DNA of 6,631 nt, taken from assembly GCA_002746275.1 (NCBI GenBank), contig NVWR01000001.1, positions 212,447 through 219,077 on the forward strand. The letters are read 5' to 3'. Under the pieces are notes generated by a model. The model ran no database searches. It was not told the DNA's origin and saw only the letters and a program-made list of their open reading frames with translations. The position numbers and the translations under genes are program-made. This document shows, one piece after another, positions 4,554 through 6,631 of this stretch (position 1 is the first letter of the stretch; each line of letters begins with the position of its first letter). This DNA comes from Rhodobiaceae bacterium (lineage in GTDB: Bacteria; Pseudomonadota; Alphaproteobacteria; Parvibaculales; Parvibaculaceae).

Positions 4554-6631
4554 ATGAGGTGTGTGGCGCACATGATGACAAACTTGCGTAATCGAACGGC
4601 AAGAAATTTCTCTCAAATTGCTTTTGCGGTGGTGTTTTGTGTGGGCGTTGCTGGTCTGGCGTCGCCAGTGTCAGCAGCCCCCGATGATGCATGGACTGAG
4701 CTGCTCGGTACCAACAACGCGATCAATACGATTGTTGTGGAGGGGAACCAGCGGATTGAAGCTGAGACCGTGCGGTCTTACATGTCCTTCAAGCAAGGCG
4801 AGACGTATGATGATGAAAAGGTCGACAGATCGCTAAAGACGCTTTTTGCCACCGGCCTTTTTGCAGATGTAACGATGCGTCGTCAGGGTGATCGGTTGAT
4901 CGTGTCGATCACGGAAAACCCCGTTATCAACCGCGTTGCCTTTGAAGGCAACAGCGCCATCAACACAGACACGCTGGAAACAGAAGTTCAGCTAAAGCCA
5001 CGCACAATTTACACCCGTGCCAAAGTTCAAGGTGATGTCCAACGTATCGTGGATGTTATGCGCCGATCCGGGCGGTTTTCCGCAACGGTCGAACCCAAAG
5101 TTATCCAGCTCCCTCAAAACCGCGTTGATCTGATTTTTGAAATAGATGAGGGCCCAGTCACCAAGATCGGTGGGATCAATTTTGTTGGCAATTCAGCATT
5201 CTCGGATGGACGCTTGCGTGAGGTGATCGCTACAGCAGAATCCGCCTGGTGGAAGATACTGTCCAGCTCTGACAATTACGATCCGGACAGAATGGCTTTC
5301 GATAGAGAACTGCTCCGCCGGTTCTATCTGTCAACTGGGTATGCTGATTTCCGAGTTGTTTCTGCAGTGGCTGATCTTAGCCGTGACGGAAATGACTTTT
5401 ACATTACCTTTACTGTCGAAGAGGGCTCGCTTTATACATTCGGCCCGTCGTCGGTCACCACTCAACTCGACAAGTTGGATATCGACACATTAAATGCACT
5501 GATCTTGACGCTTGACGGTGAGGATTATGATGCGGGACTCATTGACAAGACTGTGGACGCGCTAACATTTGCTGCCGGTACTGAAGGCTATGCCTTCTCG
5601 GAGGTTCGCCCCCGTGTGAAGCGAGACAAAGAATCTTTCATTGCCTCTGTGACATACCGCATCACCGAAGGGCCGCGTACCTATGTTGAACGCATCAACA
5701 TTGATGGCAACCTGAGAACACTCGACCGGGTTATTCGCCGCGAAATGCGGATGTCTGAAGGAGATGCTTTCAACCGGGTTCTCCTGGAACGGTCGGAAAA
5801 GCGTATCCGGTCGTTGGGCTTTTTCTCGGCAATAGAAGTAACCGAAGAGCCAGGGTCCGCGCCTGACCAAACCGTCATCAACGTGGTTGTGCAGGAGCAA
5901 TCCACCGGTGAATTGTCGCTGGGCTTTGGGTTCTCCTCAACGGATAGTGCTCTCGCCGACATCAGTTTGACGGAGCGTAACTTTATGGGCAAAGGCCAAT
6001 TGTTACGCTTGCGCTTAGCTCTCTCCGGCACAAGCCAACAGATCGACCTGCGCTTTACTGAGCCCTATTTCCTTGGCCGTAATCTGGTTGCGGGCGTTGA
6101 TATCTTCGGAGTGGAAAATGATCGCCAGAGTGAATCTGGTTTCGATGATCGGGTGTCTGGATTTGGTTTCCGGTTTGGCTTTCCGCTGTCAGAAAACGGA
6201 CGCATTCTGACGCGCTATGCATTGCGTAGAGAGCAAATTTTGCGCATTCGATCGAATGCGACTGCTTTTGTCAGGGCACGGGACGATATTCGTTCGTCTG
6301 TCGGGTATACCTATTATCTCGATCGTCGGAACGATCCCGTGGAGCCAACCGGTGGTTGGGACCTCGAAGTTGATCAGGAGTTTGCAGGTCTAGGGGGATC
6401 TGTGCGCTATGTTCGGAGTTCTGTCACGGCCAGAACTTACTATGAAATCTCCGAGGAATTTCTCGCTAGTTTCAAGTTGCAGGCGGCCGTCATCGAGGGC
6501 ATCGGGCAGGATGTTATTATCTCTGATCGGCTGTTCGTCGGCGGATCGGATTTTCGTGGTTTTGAACGGTCAGGGGTTGGACCGCGCGATCTAATATCCG
6601 ATAACGCTCTGGGTGCTCAAGCATTTGCAAT
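4554..6631 (+). CDS. bamA: Outer-membrane protein assembly factor BamA, 3'-truncated by window edge
   Basis: BamA is the Omp85-family barrel at the core of the BAM complex, which folds beta-barrel proteins into the outer membrane. The frame runs without a stop from ATG 4554 to the window end, giving 692 residues plus two bases. Residues 1-42 form a signal peptide with an Arg-containing n-region, a hydrophobic core (about 22-36) and a likely cut after Val-Ser-Ala (41) or the next Ala. Five POTRA domains follow, approximately 57-121, 123-199, 200-289, 290-372 and 373-448; boundaries come from recurring patterns such as INTIVVEGN, INRVAFEGN, IGGINFVGN and VERINIDGN. The barrel begins near 453 (GELSLGFGFSS). 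The loop-6 motif appears as FRGFERSGVGPRD with Arg668, matching VRGF of E. coli. E. coli BamA (810 residues) has about 150 residues after this motif and only 24 are visible here, so roughly 110-130 residues, the last barrel strands and the C-terminal signal, lie beyond the edge. Coupled position behind rseP is typical. Confidence 0.97.
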   Translation, partial: MRCVAHMMTNLRNRTARNFSQIAFAVVFCVGVAGLASPVSAAPDDAWTELLGTNNAINTIVVEGNQRIEAETVRSYMSFKQGETYDDEKVDRSLKTLFATGLFADVTMRRQGDRLIVSITENPVINRVAFEGNSAINTDTLETEVQLKPRTIYTRAKVQGDVQRIVDVMRRSGRFSATVEPKVIQLPQNRVDLIFEIDEGPVTKIGGINFVGNSAFSDGRLREVIATAESAWWKILSSSDNYDPDRMAFDRELLRRFYLSTGYADFRVVSAVADLSRDGNDFYITFTVEEGSLYTFGPSSVTTQLDKLDIDTLNALILTLDGEDYDAGLIDKTVDALTFAAGTEGYAFSEVRPRVKRDKESFIASVTYRITEGPRTYVERINIDGNLRTLDRVIRREMRMSEGDAFNRVLLERSEKRIRSLGFFSAIEVTEEPGSAPDQTVINVVVQEQSTGELSLGFGFSSTDSALADISLTERNFMGKGQLLRLRLALSGTSQQIDLRFTEPYFLGRNLVAGVDIFGVENDRQSESGFDDRVSGFGFRFGFPLSENGRILTRYALRREQILRIRSNATAFVRARDDIRSSVGYTYYLDRRNDPVEPTGGWDLEVDQEFAGLGGSVRYVRSSVTARTYYEISEEFLASFKLQAAVIEGIGQDVIISDRLFVGGSDFRGFERSGVGPRDLISDNALGAQAFA

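Noticed and set aside
5562..6031. Minus-strand open frames opposite bamA
   Set aside because: bamA reads through without interruption with clear POTRA and barrel patterns; the antisense translations show no domain.

Overview
The window is a compact chromosomal gene cluster, all on the + strand, of translation-recycling, isoprenoid, phospholipid and outer-membrane assembly genes: 3' part of frr, then uppS, cdsA, dxr, rseP, and the 5' part of bamA. Every reading frame looks intact. The gene order is the clue to the organism. In Escherichia coli the order is frr-dxr-uppS-cdsA-rseP-bamA. Here dxr lies after cdsA, an arrangement I associate with Alphaproteobacteria. The RseP homologue also fits that class, being short with a single PDZ domain like Caulobacter MmpA. 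I cannot place it at order level from this sequence alone. BamA and CdsA-type genes point to a diderm (Gram-negative) cell.

Layout: 1-426 is frr lacking about its first 45 codons. After a 36-base gap comes uppS (463-1197), then cdsA (1204-2055) after only 6 bases, then dxr (2046-3251), whose start overlaps the end of cdsA by 10 bases. A 117-base spacer (3252-3368, measured to the preferred rseP start) follows. It holds two hairpins and a short direct repeat and is the only real intergenic space. Then comes rseP (3369-4538), a 15-base gap, and bamA (4554 to the window end, still open, about 692 codons visible). No gap exceeds 300 bases, and I saw no tRNA, rRNA, CRISPR array, insertion sequence or phage gene.

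How the genes fit together: Dxr makes MEP-pathway isoprenoid precursor. UppS condenses the resulting isoprenoid units into undecaprenyl diphosphate, the lipid carrier for peptidoglycan and surface polysaccharides. CdsA makes CDP-diacylglycerol for all phospholipids. RseP is the inner-membrane site-2 protease, and BamA inserts beta-barrel proteins in the outer membrane. Frr recycles ribosomes and sits at the end of the translation-factor part of the cluster. This is conserved housekeeping DNA. I found no credible undescribed system. The most notable item is the structured dxr-rseP spacer, which may tune expression of the envelope-assembly half of the cluster.
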